Source: Nymphaea colorata (Eukaryota; Streptophyta; Magnoliopsida; Nymphaeales; Nymphaeaceae). Taken from it: DNA of 29,801 bases. Shown one piece after another: positions 10,024-19,031 of the stretch (its first letter is position 1; the number at the start of each line of letters is the position of its first letter). The notes under the pieces are model-generated. The model was given only the letters and a program-made list of their open reading frames with translations, was not told the origin of the DNA and searched no databases. The stretch is from the NCBI RefSeq assembly GCF_008831285.2, contig NW_022204973.1:1-29801 (forward strand), given 5' to 3'. Both the position numbers and the translations under genes were made by a program.

Positions 10024-13000
10024 ATGACAACAGTAATTGACACCCTTGTGCAAACATCCATTTCTATTCTGTTGGGGGATGAGACCAGCTTGTTGAAAGA
10101 AAAGGTGGACCTCATCTTGAAAGCCAAAGACAATCTAGAGGTGCTCCAGCAGAAGCTGTAATACTTTGAGAAGGCCCTCAAAGTCACAGATCACAAGCCC
10201 TTTTTCAGCAATGAGTGCAACAGAGATTTAGAGGGAGAGCTAAAGGATGTTTTCTATGATGCCCAGGACATCATCGAAGGATACCAAACCACAATTTCAC
10301 TTTGCAAAAGGGACAAGTATCTATAACTTCATGGAACAAGGTAAGGAAGCCCTGGAATACTCTGTGCTCTTGCTTTAAGGAACTTGTATTTGCTTCCAAC
10401 AAACTTGCAAATGACATTAAACCTATCAACCAAAAGCTTGATAAAATAAAAGAAAACAATAAGATGATGGCGGATGTGTTTGGAAGAGATATTGGTGTTG
10501 AGGGTCCTGTTCGTGGTGAACATGACAACCGAGTGACGACCCATCACATGGGTGTACACCCACCCACAGGCAGGGAGGATGATAAAGATGTAATGGTCGA
10601 AAAGCTCTTGTCGAATGACTCTATAGATAGTAGTGTGACACGATGGGTGGTGTTTCTATTATTTTTATTGTAGGAAAAGGCAGAATCGGCAAAACAACTC
10701 TTGCAAAAATGGTCTTTAATGAAACCAAACAATATTTTGGGAAACGTAGATGCTGGGTTTGTGTTTCGGGAGGCCAAACCTTAAGGATTTGGTGCAGCAG
10801 ATACTAAGGGAAGTGTCTGGAGAAAATCCTGATTGTTCCTTGAGTGAGTTGTGCACACAATTACGGAACGAGCTCTCAAAGGAAAATTTTTTGTTGGTCC
10901 TAGATGATGTGTGGGTACTAAAATGGTGGGATGGAGAGGTAGAGGGAACATTGATGGCAGGTGAAATGGGGAGCAATATTTTGATTACCAGTATGAATTA
11001 CGAGAATTTAGTTTTGACCAAAGCTGGGAGTTGTTTCTGAAGGAGGCATTAAGAGAAGGCCAAACAGAACAAGATGTGGTGATGCATCAGATCAAACATG
11101 TTGGAGAGAGAATAGTAAGGAAGTGTGGTGGGTTGCCGCTTGTGATTAAGATGGTAGGGTCCATGATGCGTACAAAGAAAATGCATACAGAAGACTGGAA
11201 ATTCGTTGAGGGTAATAAGATATGGGAATGGGAGATGCCTGCAGGTGAAATCGGGGGCAAAATTCTTCCAGGTCTCACGCTGAGCAATGATGACTTGCCC
11301 CATTATTTGAAGAGTTGTTTTGTGTATTGCTACATTTATCCAAAGGATTATGAGATTGAAAGGGAGATATTGAACAGGCAATGGGTGGCACATGGATTGA
11401 TTAAGGAAAACGAAGGCATAGATGTGGAAGTGACAGCAAACCAATGCATTAAAGATCTAATAACCGATGCTTGATTGAAAAAACACATGGATTTCATGAG
11501 GGCACTCATCTCAAGCTGCATGACATTTTGCATGACCTTGCCTTATATATAGGTGGAAAGGAATATAGTGATGCCTCTGTTATTGAGCACACCCACCATC
11601 TGTCATTACTTCGTGTAGATGATGCAGAAGCAGAGAAGCATAAAGCCTCAGGGGCGGGAAATAAGTTGCGCACAATATTGATAGATGATTTCTATTCAGA
11701 CTTGCCTTGGGTTTATATTGAAGACTTGACCAATTCAAGTGGTTGAGGGTGTTGTCATTGAGGGGATATAGGATCGATGAGCTGCCAAAGTCCAATGAAG
11801 ACTTTTCACATCTAAAATATCTCAATCTAAACTATTGTAAAGTGAGACGGTTGCCCAGTTCAATCGGTAGACTCTGTAACTTGCAAACATTGGATTTAAG
11901 TCATAGTAGCATTGAAGAGTTGCCCAAAGAAATGGGCAAACTGTGCAACTTGAGGTATCTTGGGCTGAATGAAACAGAGTCATTGAAATTTATAGCCAAA
12001 TGCCTGGGGAAGGTTACCAATTTACGGACCTTGCATAGGTTTATGGTATGCGATGACCAAGGGAAGACAAGAAGAGGTTGCAATATTAGGGAACTAAAAG
12101 ACTTGAACAAACTGAACGGGAAATGTCAATAGAAGGTCTGGGTGGGGGAAGGGTGAAAGTAATTGATGCAAAGAAAGCACAGCTTAAGGTGAAGCATGAG
12201 CTAAGTGGGGTGAAATTTTATTTCGGGGAGCAAGACGATGACAGAGTGGATAATGCTTCTGAAGAGAGGGGTTTGCTGGAGGCTTTGGAACCTCCACATG
12301 GCATAGAGAGGTTGGGATTTTGTGATTATAAAGGAGATGGGCCTGCATGGTATTTGGACACCAATTATGGGGAGCTGCAGATGCTATGCCTAGAAAGTTG
12401 CCCATCATGGTTAACAGTGATAGGAATTAAATCATTGGAAGAATTGAAGGTCGACTACTGCCCAACATTGTGTGAATTGCCGAGCATGCCTTTGCTGAAC
12501 TCCTTGAAGATTTTTATGTGTGATGGTTTCAGCACGATTGGTGACTTGCCTGCCCTCAAGTCATTGTGTATGAACTATTGTGGTAGGCTGAAGACTCTCG
12601 CTTACATGCCTGCATTGGAGTCGTTGGATGTGAGAGATTGTAACAGCCTAGAGCAAGTAGCTGATGATCACATGCCAGCTATAAAGAGGACCTGATGATT
12701 TTGAAGCAGCTCCCTACTTGCCTTCCTTCGCTTGAAGAACTGGACATGAAAGATTTCCCCAACTGGGAATCAACATTTACTTCTATATCATGCTTAAGGG
12801 AGGTGAAATTTAAGAATTGTCCAAAGATGCAGATAGAAGGCTTGATTTATGCTCCATTGGAGCTGCGGGGCATGACGTCAAGCGACTCAACTCCAAGGCT
12901 GACAGTGGTGAATTGCCAAATGCAAGATTGGGATGGAAATTGCTTGAGCAACTGCCTAAGCTCACTTACTTGGAGTTGGATTCAGAATCAGCAGTACTAG

Positions 13001-13422
13001 TGCCATCGCCCATGCTATCACAGGTATCGACATTTCTACCCTCCCTCAAGACTCTGTCGTTGATTGACAGTAATGTTGATGAGGTCAAATGGGGAAGGGT
13101 GCCTGAGTGGGTGTGGGGTCTCTCCCAACTGGAGCTATTGCACCTAGATGGTTTCATTGAGGACATTAGCTTGGGAGGCCACTGGCAATGCCTCCCCAAA
13201 CTGAGATACCTATGGCTTTGGGGCTTCCCCAATCTGAAGTCTCTGGTGGACGTGAATAATATTACTCCCCAACGACAAAAAAATGAAACATGTCCTACCG
13301 ATGCACAGCAACAGATAGCCTGCCTCTCGAGGCTTCGAATGTTGACAGTTTACTCATGTCCAGCACTTGATTTGCCGCAGGAGTTAAGAGACCGTCTTGT
13401 AATTAATTATTTTGGTTACTGA
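10024..13422 (+). CDS. CC-NB-ARC-LRR (CNL) immune receptor gene, frame broken as assembled
   Basis: CNL proteins are cytosolic receptors that sense pathogen effectors and trigger defence. The ATG at 10024 opens a coiled-coil domain with an EDVID-like DAQDIIEGY. The NB-ARC domain follows: P-loop GKGRIGKTT (10673-10699), RNBS-A WVCVS, kinase-2 LLVLDDVW (10891-10914), RNBS-B GSNILITS, GGLPL (11127-11141), RNBS-D CFVYCYIYPKDYEI, and LHD in place of MHD. LRRs run from about 11740 to the TGA at 13420, with units such as LCNLQTLDLSHSSIEELP. The kinase-2 aspartates and the final tryptophan mark it as non-TIR. The frame is broken by a TAA at 10159 and nine -1 shifts near 10315, 10650, 10780, 11005, 11463, 11728, 12120, 12688 and 12937. 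Between RNBS-B and RNBS-C roughly 20 residues are missing relative to the family. No intron is needed. Total length, about 1,130 codons, is normal for a CNL. The family call is firm; whether the gene is functional is open. Confidence 0.93.
10159..10161 (+). other. In-frame TAA in the coiled-coil domain of the NLR
   Basis: The frame opened by the ATG at 10024 reaches TAA after 45 codons, in the context LQQKL-stop-YFEKAL. The same frame continues openly for about 50 codons after it, so this is a point change rather than a frameshift. A C-to-T change of a glutamine codon (CAA) would explain it. It is the only in-frame stop not attributable to a frameshift. Confidence 0.8.
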
Positions 13423-13481
13423 AAATGTTATAGATAATGTTACTGAAAATCAGTGACAAATTGTAATTAATTATTTTGGTT
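13399..13481 (+). repeat. Short direct duplication across the NLR stop codon
   Basis: A 20-bp string, GTAATTAATTATTTTGGTTA, occurs at about 13399-13418 and again at about 13462-13481. The first copy encodes the receptor's last residues (VINYFG) and the second lies in the 3' flank. TGTTACTGAAAAT-like sequence is also repeated between them. This looks like a local 63-bp duplication. Confidence 0.75.
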
Positions 13482-14117
13482 AAATATGTGTGTTTCCATT
13501 TCTTTGCCGCTTCTTTCTCTCTCCCTCTCCCTCTTGTTTCATTTGGGTCTGGTAAATTGAATTGTTGTTGAACTGAACTGGCATACCTTTTATGCATCAA
13601 GAGTCTTGTCTAGGTCTACCTACTCAAAATGATAACTGTCTATCTCATTTGTTTTTTTGTAATTGAAAACAAATAACAATTATGTGAATATCGGCATGAG
13701 CCAGCAGGTACAGATACTGAAAATTACCTTTTTCCATTAAGAAAACTTTAAAAAACAATTTAAAATATTATTTTGTTTTACATCATCAATTGGTGCACAA
13801 CGGCCCTGATTAATTAGCTGACGGTAAAATCCCGAATTGGCCAATGTTTGAACGACCATCAAAGTTTTGGTTTTTAATATTTAGGCCATTAATATGCATT
13901 TAATGTTCTTCACAAATTGAAAATACATACCCACAATCTGAAAAATCTGCATTCATTATTAACTCTTAAGAAGATGCACTGGCTAGCACTATACACATTT
14001 CTTGAAAATTATATGAGAGTTCTGAAAAAAATATATGGAAACTGCTTATAGTCGAATAATTTATAATTCATGCATTTTATGGTATGTTTTTCTTAATTCA
14101 GGTGGATATATGAAAGC
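13482..14117. other. 3' flank of the NLR gene, no gene seen
   Basis: AT-rich sequence with a CT-rich patch at about 13508-13532. No convincing polyadenylation cluster or ORF was found. It ends at the target duplication of the MITE at 14118. Confidence 0.4.
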
Positions 14118-14314
14118 CGGTGGCGGAGCCAAAAAATTTTGGTTGAGTGGCACAGATTGATCTCTCACATAAGAGAATGAGTGATTGCAGGGTACTGGCT
14201 CAAGTCTGATGCGGGCACCACATGCGGCTGGACCTACTTGATTCTAGGTCCAAACTTAATCAAAATGCAAGATTTCAGGGGCTGGCATGGGCAGACACAA
14301 TAGCTCCGCTACTG
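14118..14314. mobile_element. hAT-type MITE, 197 bp
   Basis: The element starts CGGTGGCGGAGCCA and ends TAGCTCCGCTACTG, an imperfect terminal inverted repeat of about 14 bp of the CAGTGGCGGAGC type found in plant hAT elements. It is flanked by ATGAAAGC (14110-14117) and ATGATAGC (14315-14322), a 7-of-8 match to the 8-bp target duplication hAT transposases make. It has no coding capacity and is presumably mobilised in trans. Confidence 0.78.
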
Positions 14315-14624
14315 ATGATAGCATTGAAATTATAAAACTTCTTCAAAGTGTAAGATTCTAAGAAATCACACCAAGATGTCCATATGAGGCTTTTGGCATC
14401 AGTTGTTTTATAAGGAAGCAGGCCCTGCTGGGTCACCTGTTTCTCAGCAATTTACTTCATTACACTATGCCAAAAATTCAATAACAGCATGTGAATTTAT
14501 AACCTGCACTCGGTCCAGCCATCATGTCCCAACCTGGCTCGGCTTGGCGCAGCTTGCCATGACAGTAACAAAATTAAAAGAAAATAAAATATGTAACTGG
14601 CCTGATTTGACTGTAATAAAATTT

Positions 14625-14676
<52 letters not shown>
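14625..14676. repeat. (TA)n microsatellite
   Basis: About 26 TA repeats, interrupted once by a C at 14641. It abuts the second copy of the NLR upstream region. Such tracts are prone to slippage and can mark breakage or recombination points. Confidence 0.97.
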
Positions 14677-14680
<4 letters not shown>

Positions 14681-14699
14681 TTCTCCAATAACACTGTGT

Positions 14700-14945
14700 T
14701 TTAAATATTGGCATTTGATTTTTTTTATGATTTAAAGTGAGAAAAATAATTAATGCTGAGACATCATTAAAAATTTAAATCAAATAATTTATTAAAAAAA
14801 TAATCTCAGTTTGGAGAAAAAAAGCCACTTTCAATTTGTTCTTGATTCCTCGATTGGGATTTTAAGAGGAAAAGAAAATAGGAGGAGTCTAATTGAGGTA
14901 CCCTGAGCGGCACACAAGTGGACAAAAATGAAAAGAAAAAAATGG
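14700..14945 (+). repeat. NLR upstream region, copy 2, without a gene
   Basis: It aligns with about 9340-9600 across most of its length, including 35 identical bases at 14844-14878 and a CACACAAGTGG motif near the end. No NLR coding sequence follows: downstream DNA to 15790 shows no P-loop, LRR or other NLR motif. Two direct copies 5.36 kb apart on either side of one NLR gene suggest a past tandem array that lost a member. Confidence 0.72.
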
Positions 14946-15640
14946 ACATTGTAGACAGCGGTATGGACCACAATATATAAGTGGCAAACAAAGCTGTGCA
15001 TAACTTTATTTTCGTCAAAAAGAAAAACACTTACATTTGATGTGAAAATCAGCAGCATCTGACCCAACTATTCCAAACCCTTCACACGCTTATCAATCAA
15101 GCTTCCAAAGCTGAAGCTTTTCTCTCTTATTTTCCTTTAGTATCTACAACTTGCTGTCCTGTCGGCAAGCAGATTGCAAATGGGGTCGAGTTCTACTGTT
15201 ATATATATATATATATTATAAAAATACATTTATTTTCTCACTACTTTGTGCATGCAACAAATATAAATCCCACAAAGAGAGAGGGTGGGGGTATTTTAGA
15301 AATTTTTAATAATGAAATTACTTTTTAATCTTCTTACTTTTTTACAATCTCCTTTTTATCCTTTTTAAAATCTTTATTTTTTCACTTTATTAATGTCAGT
15401 CTAGTCATTACACACTCCTGTGCATGCATAGAGGCATGCATAAAACCAGTTTGGCTCCTTTCCTTAATCAAAATTATTTTGGTCATTAACCAGTTTCACG
15501 CCCCTATCACCAGGCCTGTTAGCTTCACGTCATCCATTGTCATTTTCGATCATCATGTATGTAAACATCATCTTGATACCATCGGCTTGAATCGGCCTGA
15601 ATCAAATGATTCAAGAGCCTCCAAAATTCAACAACTTTTT
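14946..15640. other. AT-rich intergenic DNA, no gene seen
   Basis: It contains a short (TA)n run at about 15201-15217 and a CT-rich, T-rich stretch around 15300-15390. The small ORFs have no recognisable domain. Confidence 0.4.
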
Positions 15641-16394
15641 TTTTTATAATAACGAGTAACGAGTAACGAAGAGTCCCTTCGTGCTACAATGATCATTCAC
15701 AAGAAAGAGTTGCATGAGAAGCCAAGAAGCAGACATACATATGTAATACATGTACAATACACTTAATAAAAGATGAAGGATCTTTTGTTTACCCCTTGAA
15801 AAAACAAAATGGCAAACACCAAAGGTCACCACCCTTACAGTCTCTACCTTCCCCCTTGGAAACCAAAATGGATAAACATCAGACTTTGTCTGCTCATTCT
15901 TCAGGAATAATCACATCAAGAACCCGCTTAACTGGAACACACGCCCAGAACAACCATATAAAATCTTCAGTCATTAACCATGAATTAAAAAAAGAAAAAT
16001 GTGTAATCTGAATTTTAAAAATGTATATAAGCATCCTACCAGTGCCATTAAAGAGAACTCCATATTAAGTGACCATCTGCAAGTCTTTGTGTGCAACAAT
16101 GGGGGAAAATACAATACATGCACTATTGACGAAAACACAACCTCTACCGACCTGCCACCCACCCTTTCCTCCTTCCAAATACATCAACTTTATGGGGCTG
16201 CTATATTAATTTTATGGATTATGTATATCAAAATGACCAAACTATCCTTCAGGAACAACTTTTACAAAATTGTAAGAGAATAATGTAGCTAACCACTTGA
16301 CATAAAAAAGAAAAAAAAACAAAGAAAGAAGCCACCATTGGCTCTACAAACATCCTTTGGAGGTTATGCATTTATTGCTGTCCATTGGCCAATA

Positions 16395-16425
<31 letters not shown>

Positions 16426-16505
16426 GCCGGAATCCTTTCACCAAGAGCTACCATATATCTCAGACCCAAAGCTGGACTCTACCACCAGCCTCCGAAGAAA
16501 CCCGG
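15641..16505 (-). other. Possible 3' untranslated region of the minus-strand gene
   Basis: This lies directly downstream (minus strand) of the candidate terminal exon at 16506-16639. It is non-coding, moderately AT-rich and contains a (CT)n microsatellite at about 16394-16420. A T10 run at about 15637-15646 would be a poly-A tract on the minus strand, but no clear polyadenylation signal can be tied to it. The extent is a guess. Confidence 0.3.
16394..16420. repeat. (CT)n microsatellite
   Basis: About 13 uninterrupted CT units between ATAT and GTGTATG. Confidence 0.97.
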
Positions 16506-16639
16506 TCAAAGTTTGTCTATTTCCTCATGGCTTACGTGAGCACTGCCTGTCTGCATCATACAGGCATGTCGTCCTCCTCCCCAGTGCCTTGATACTGGCA
16601 TGCCCTGTCCAAAAGCCTGACCAGCATTGAACGAACCAG
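16506..16639 (-). CDS. Candidate terminal coding exon, unknown protein
   Basis: On the minus strand a strong 3' splice site, a pyrimidine-rich tract ending CTTTACACTTAG, precedes this exon at 16639. The exon encodes 43 residues starting GSFNAGQAFGQGMPVSRH, then WGGGRHACMM, ending VSHEEIDKL and TGA (16506-16508). The open frame enters with two bases of a split codon. The first exon candidate at 18752-19031 ends with one base of a codon, so the two are phase-compatible and would meet at an alanine codon. The protein family is not recognised. Intermediate exons may be missing, and the whole assignment rests on splice signals and composition rather than homology. Confidence 0.42.
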
Positions 16640-16888
16640 CTAAGTGTAAAGAGGAAGAAGAATAAAAAGAGAACAGAATTTTTTAACATGGTTCAGAATT
16701 CTTCCTACTCCACGATCTCAGTATCAACTCTATGTTGACTGGTTTCCTTCCTCAATAGAGTTTATACATTTGTTAGGAAGGTTCAAATTTAAATTAGGCG
16801 CCTCTTTATCAGATTCCATCGGTTTACAAAACATGAAATTGAAACCGACGCTATCTGGATGCGTTATTTCCTCTTGCCTGATTTTCTT

Positions 16889-16984
16889 CCCTTTGATATC
16901 ACCAAATCCATTTGCTCCTGATTTGGTGGAGTTTTGACCTTTGATATCACCAAATCCATTTGCTTCTGATTTGGTGGAGTTTGG
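16889..16984. repeat. 48-bp tandem duplication with hairpins
   Basis: Two nearly identical 48-bp units, each starting CCTTTGATATCACC. Each contains the inverted repeat CACCAAAT / ATTTGGTG separated by about 13 bases. Because 48 is divisible by three, a minus-strand ORF through it repeats a 16-residue segment (TPPNQ...DLVISK). Confidence 0.9.
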
Positions 16985-17027
16985 AATTTGTGCTTGTGCA
17001 TTATCACCAAGGTCTGTGAACCACCAG

Positions 17028-17354
17028 GCTGCATTTCGCCAGTGGCCGGCCTAGTGCTGCAGTCGCAATCAGAGTCCATCCACGGCCAGGCTCTAGTCGA
17101 CGGTATTGGCAGGGCCAACCATTTCCCATTTGACAGCCGGGCCAGGCCCAAGCCCTGCCTGCCCGACCAGCATTAAACAAACTTGCTAAGGCCTACACAC
17201 TACTAGGCTGCATGTGGCCAGTGGCTGGCCTACACGGTCAGAGCCCATCCACAGCCAGGCTCTAGTCGGCATATGGTCGATGCCTGGGCTTAGGCCAAGA
17301 GCCCATCCACAGCCAGGCTCTAGTCGGCATATGGTCGATGCCTGGGCTTAGGCC
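17028..17354. repeat. Nested direct repeats, including a 58-bp tandem pair
   Basis: A diverged module with CAGTGGCCGGCC, CCATCCAC and GCCAGGCTCTAGTCG occurs near 17038-17100 and again near 17218-17270. Within the second, a 58-bp unit beginning AGAGCCCATCCACAGCCAGG is duplicated at 17240-17297 and 17298-17354. The sequence GACCAGCATT with a following GCTAAG also recurs near 16619 and 17165. GC content is higher than the surroundings. Confidence 0.85.
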
Positions 17355-17405
17355 TAAGCCCTTCCCGATTCAATTTTAGTAAACAAAAATTAAAATATTT
17401 AGATT

Positions 17406-17432
17406 ATATATATATATATATGTATATATAAT
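17406..17432. repeat. (AT)n microsatellite
   Basis: A run of TA dinucleotides broken once by G, with AT-rich sequence on both sides. Confidence 0.9.
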
Positions 17433-17819
17433 ATTTTAAAAATTAGTAATTAATATTTTATTAGGCTGAGGTGGGCCAGGCCTGATTCATTGCCACTGCT
17501 TCAGCCTTCTCACCATTTAGCAGTCACAGCCTCTGCCTGGTCGAGCTACTCTCTTGTTCATAACTGGCCCTAGGCCATCCGAACTAGCCGGATGACCACG
17601 AAAACCTATCTTCACCTTGGCTGCCATGGTACCTGCTCTTCAAGGTACCCCTCTGTGGTTGATGGCCCTCAACAGAGCCACGTGCTCCTAGCCCAAGCCA
17701 GCACATTCATGCATAGCCTAACGTAGTTGGGGGGTTTAATTCAGGGGCAGCCCTTAGGCTAAGTTGCCAAGTTTTGAGCTCCTCATCAAGTCCTTGAACC
17801 CTTGATCCAGGGGACCCTC
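17433..17819. other. Non-coding, GC-richer stretch
   Basis: It contains repeated GGCCAGGC/GGCCTA motifs resembling those at 17028-17354 but no ORF with a recognisable domain. A short inverted repeat, CCATGGTACC with nearby GGTACC, is visible near 17624-17648. Confidence 0.35.
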
Positions 17820-18440
17820 ATTGCGTACTTTTCTTTTTCCTCCTTCTCACATGATGCAGGGATTCTTCTTTAACTCTCTTTCTTCTATCTCTCTCTTAAA
17901 AGGTTTCTTTCTCTATCATTCACTTTCTTAATTTCTCTTTTTCTTAGATCTCCCTTTGTCTCTTCAATTTCTTTCTTAAAAATTCTCTTTTTCTCTTTCT
18001 TTTATTAATATATCTCTCTTTGATGTCTCTCTGACTTCCTCTCTCTTTTATTAACCACACTCTCTCCCACTCTCTTCAATCTCTTTCCCCCTCTCTCTCT
18101 ATTTCTTTCTTTCTCTTTTATTAATCTTCTTCTTTCTCCTTGATTTCTCTCTCTTCTGCTCTTTCTCTCACTTCATTTTCTCTCCTAAAATCTCTATTTC
18201 TCTCTCCATTATTCAACACACACACACACTCTCTTTCTCTCTTTTCGATTTTTCTTTTAAAATATATTTTTTCTTTTTCTTTTGTTAATCTCTAGCTTTC
18301 TTTCTTCCATCTCTCTTAAAATCTCTTTTTTCCCACCCCTTTTATTAATTGTTATCCCCATTCTCTTTGATTTAACTTTTTCTCTCTCTTCTCTCTGCCT
18401 TCAATTTCTCTCTTAAAATGTCTCCATAAAATGTCTCCAT
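17820..18440. repeat. Long pyrimidine-rich CTCTTT tract
   Basis: About 620 bp made mostly of CTCTCTTT, TTTCTCTC and TTATTAATCTC variants, with recurring CTCTTAAAATCTC segments at a rough period of 50-70 bp. It directly precedes the LTR end at 18511-18711 and may be an expanded equivalent of the GA/CT tract in the 4293-7184 LTR. Confidence 0.8.
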
Positions 18441-18510
18441 CCATCTCTTTTATTGATCCCTGTATCCCTTTTTTTATTTTCCTCTTACAATTTTTTATTC
18501 TCTTTACTTT

Positions 18511-18711
18511 ATTAAGAATCAAAAAGATGTTTAAGTTAAAACGAAATGCATCAATGATAAACATAACCCTTGGGTTGATTACCCCCGGTAAAGGCACCGG
18601 GAACGGTCGATCCTCGTACTGACGGGCGAGTCCCTTTCTTTCCTCTTTCAAAACAAAAACCTCATTTTTCTGGAGCACTCCAAAACAAACCAATATTTTA
18701 GGATGCAAACA
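18511..18711 (+). mobile_element. LTR 3' end, same family, opposite orientation
   Basis: About 200 bp match the minus-strand terminal part of the LTR at 4293-7184 at high identity. Shared landmarks are GGGTTGATTACCC, GGTAAAGGC, GAACGGTCG, GACGGGCGAGTCCC and TCTGGAGCACTCC, ending GGATGCAAACA at 18711. No primer-binding site follows, so this is either the right end of an element or a solo or truncated LTR. Its left boundary is not clear. Confidence 0.85.
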
Positions 18712-18751
18712 GCCCACTACTCGGCCCAACTATTAACGGGCCGGGCAATAC

Positions 18752-19031
18752 CATAGTGGGATGGCCCCAGTAGTGGAGGAGGCGGATGAGGGTGTGCAAA
18801 CTGCATCTGCGGGTGGTCAGGAGGCAGAATCCATTGGTGCTGGGGAGGTTGCAGAAGCTGCTGCTGCTGATGGTGAAGATAATGATGATAGGGAAGAGGA
18901 GGAGGAGGGTGCGACTGATGACACTGGAACTGGGGGGAGCTCCAAGGTCCCTGAGGCGGTGGAGGAGGAGGATGCTGCTCCACGGGTCTCATGTGCTTTT
19001 GCGTCTGATGATGGAGGCTGCTGCCATCCAT
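18752..19031 (-). CDS. Candidate first coding exon, Pro/Gln/His-rich N-terminus
   Basis: On the minus strand an ATG at 19031 (context AGTCAATGG) opens 93 codons beginning MDGSSLHHQTQKHMRP. They continue with P6, P4 and Q4 runs and aromatic residues spaced among them, ending LLGPSHY. A possible donor, ATG/GTATTG, follows at 18751. Such low-complexity Pro/Gln/His N-termini with scattered Trp and Tyr are common in plant RNA-binding and transcription-related proteins, but no family is identified. The LTR end lies only 40 bp beyond the donor. A longer, very acidic plus-strand ORF (18761-19237) overlaps it and is judged the shadow, because its runs of Glu are simply the complement of the CTC/CCT repeats. 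Confidence 0.42.

Larger units (their letters stand above)
16640..18751 (-). other. Putative repeat-filled intron
   Basis: If the exons on either side belong together, this 2.1-kb interval is their intron. It holds two tandem repeat blocks, an AT microsatellite, a 620-bp pyrimidine-rich stretch and an LTR end in opposite orientation to the first retrotransposon. No further exon was recognised on the minus strand. A 95-codon minus ORF at 16864-17151 exists because a 48-bp repeat happens to be open. Confidence 0.3.

Noticed and set aside
11049-11444. 131-codon minus-strand ORF inside the NLR
   Set aside because: It is antisense to the well-supported NB-ARC coding frame.
14625-14676. AT-rich tract as a replication origin or matrix attachment site
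   Set aside because: It is a simple TA microsatellite. Nothing else supports a special role.
16864-17151. 95-codon minus-strand ORF
   Set aside because: It crosses two unrelated repeat blocks and repeats a segment only because of the 48-bp duplication.
17820-18440. Pyrimidine tract as a splicing signal for the minus-strand gene
   Set aside because: It is pyrimidine-rich on the wrong strand for that gene and far too long.
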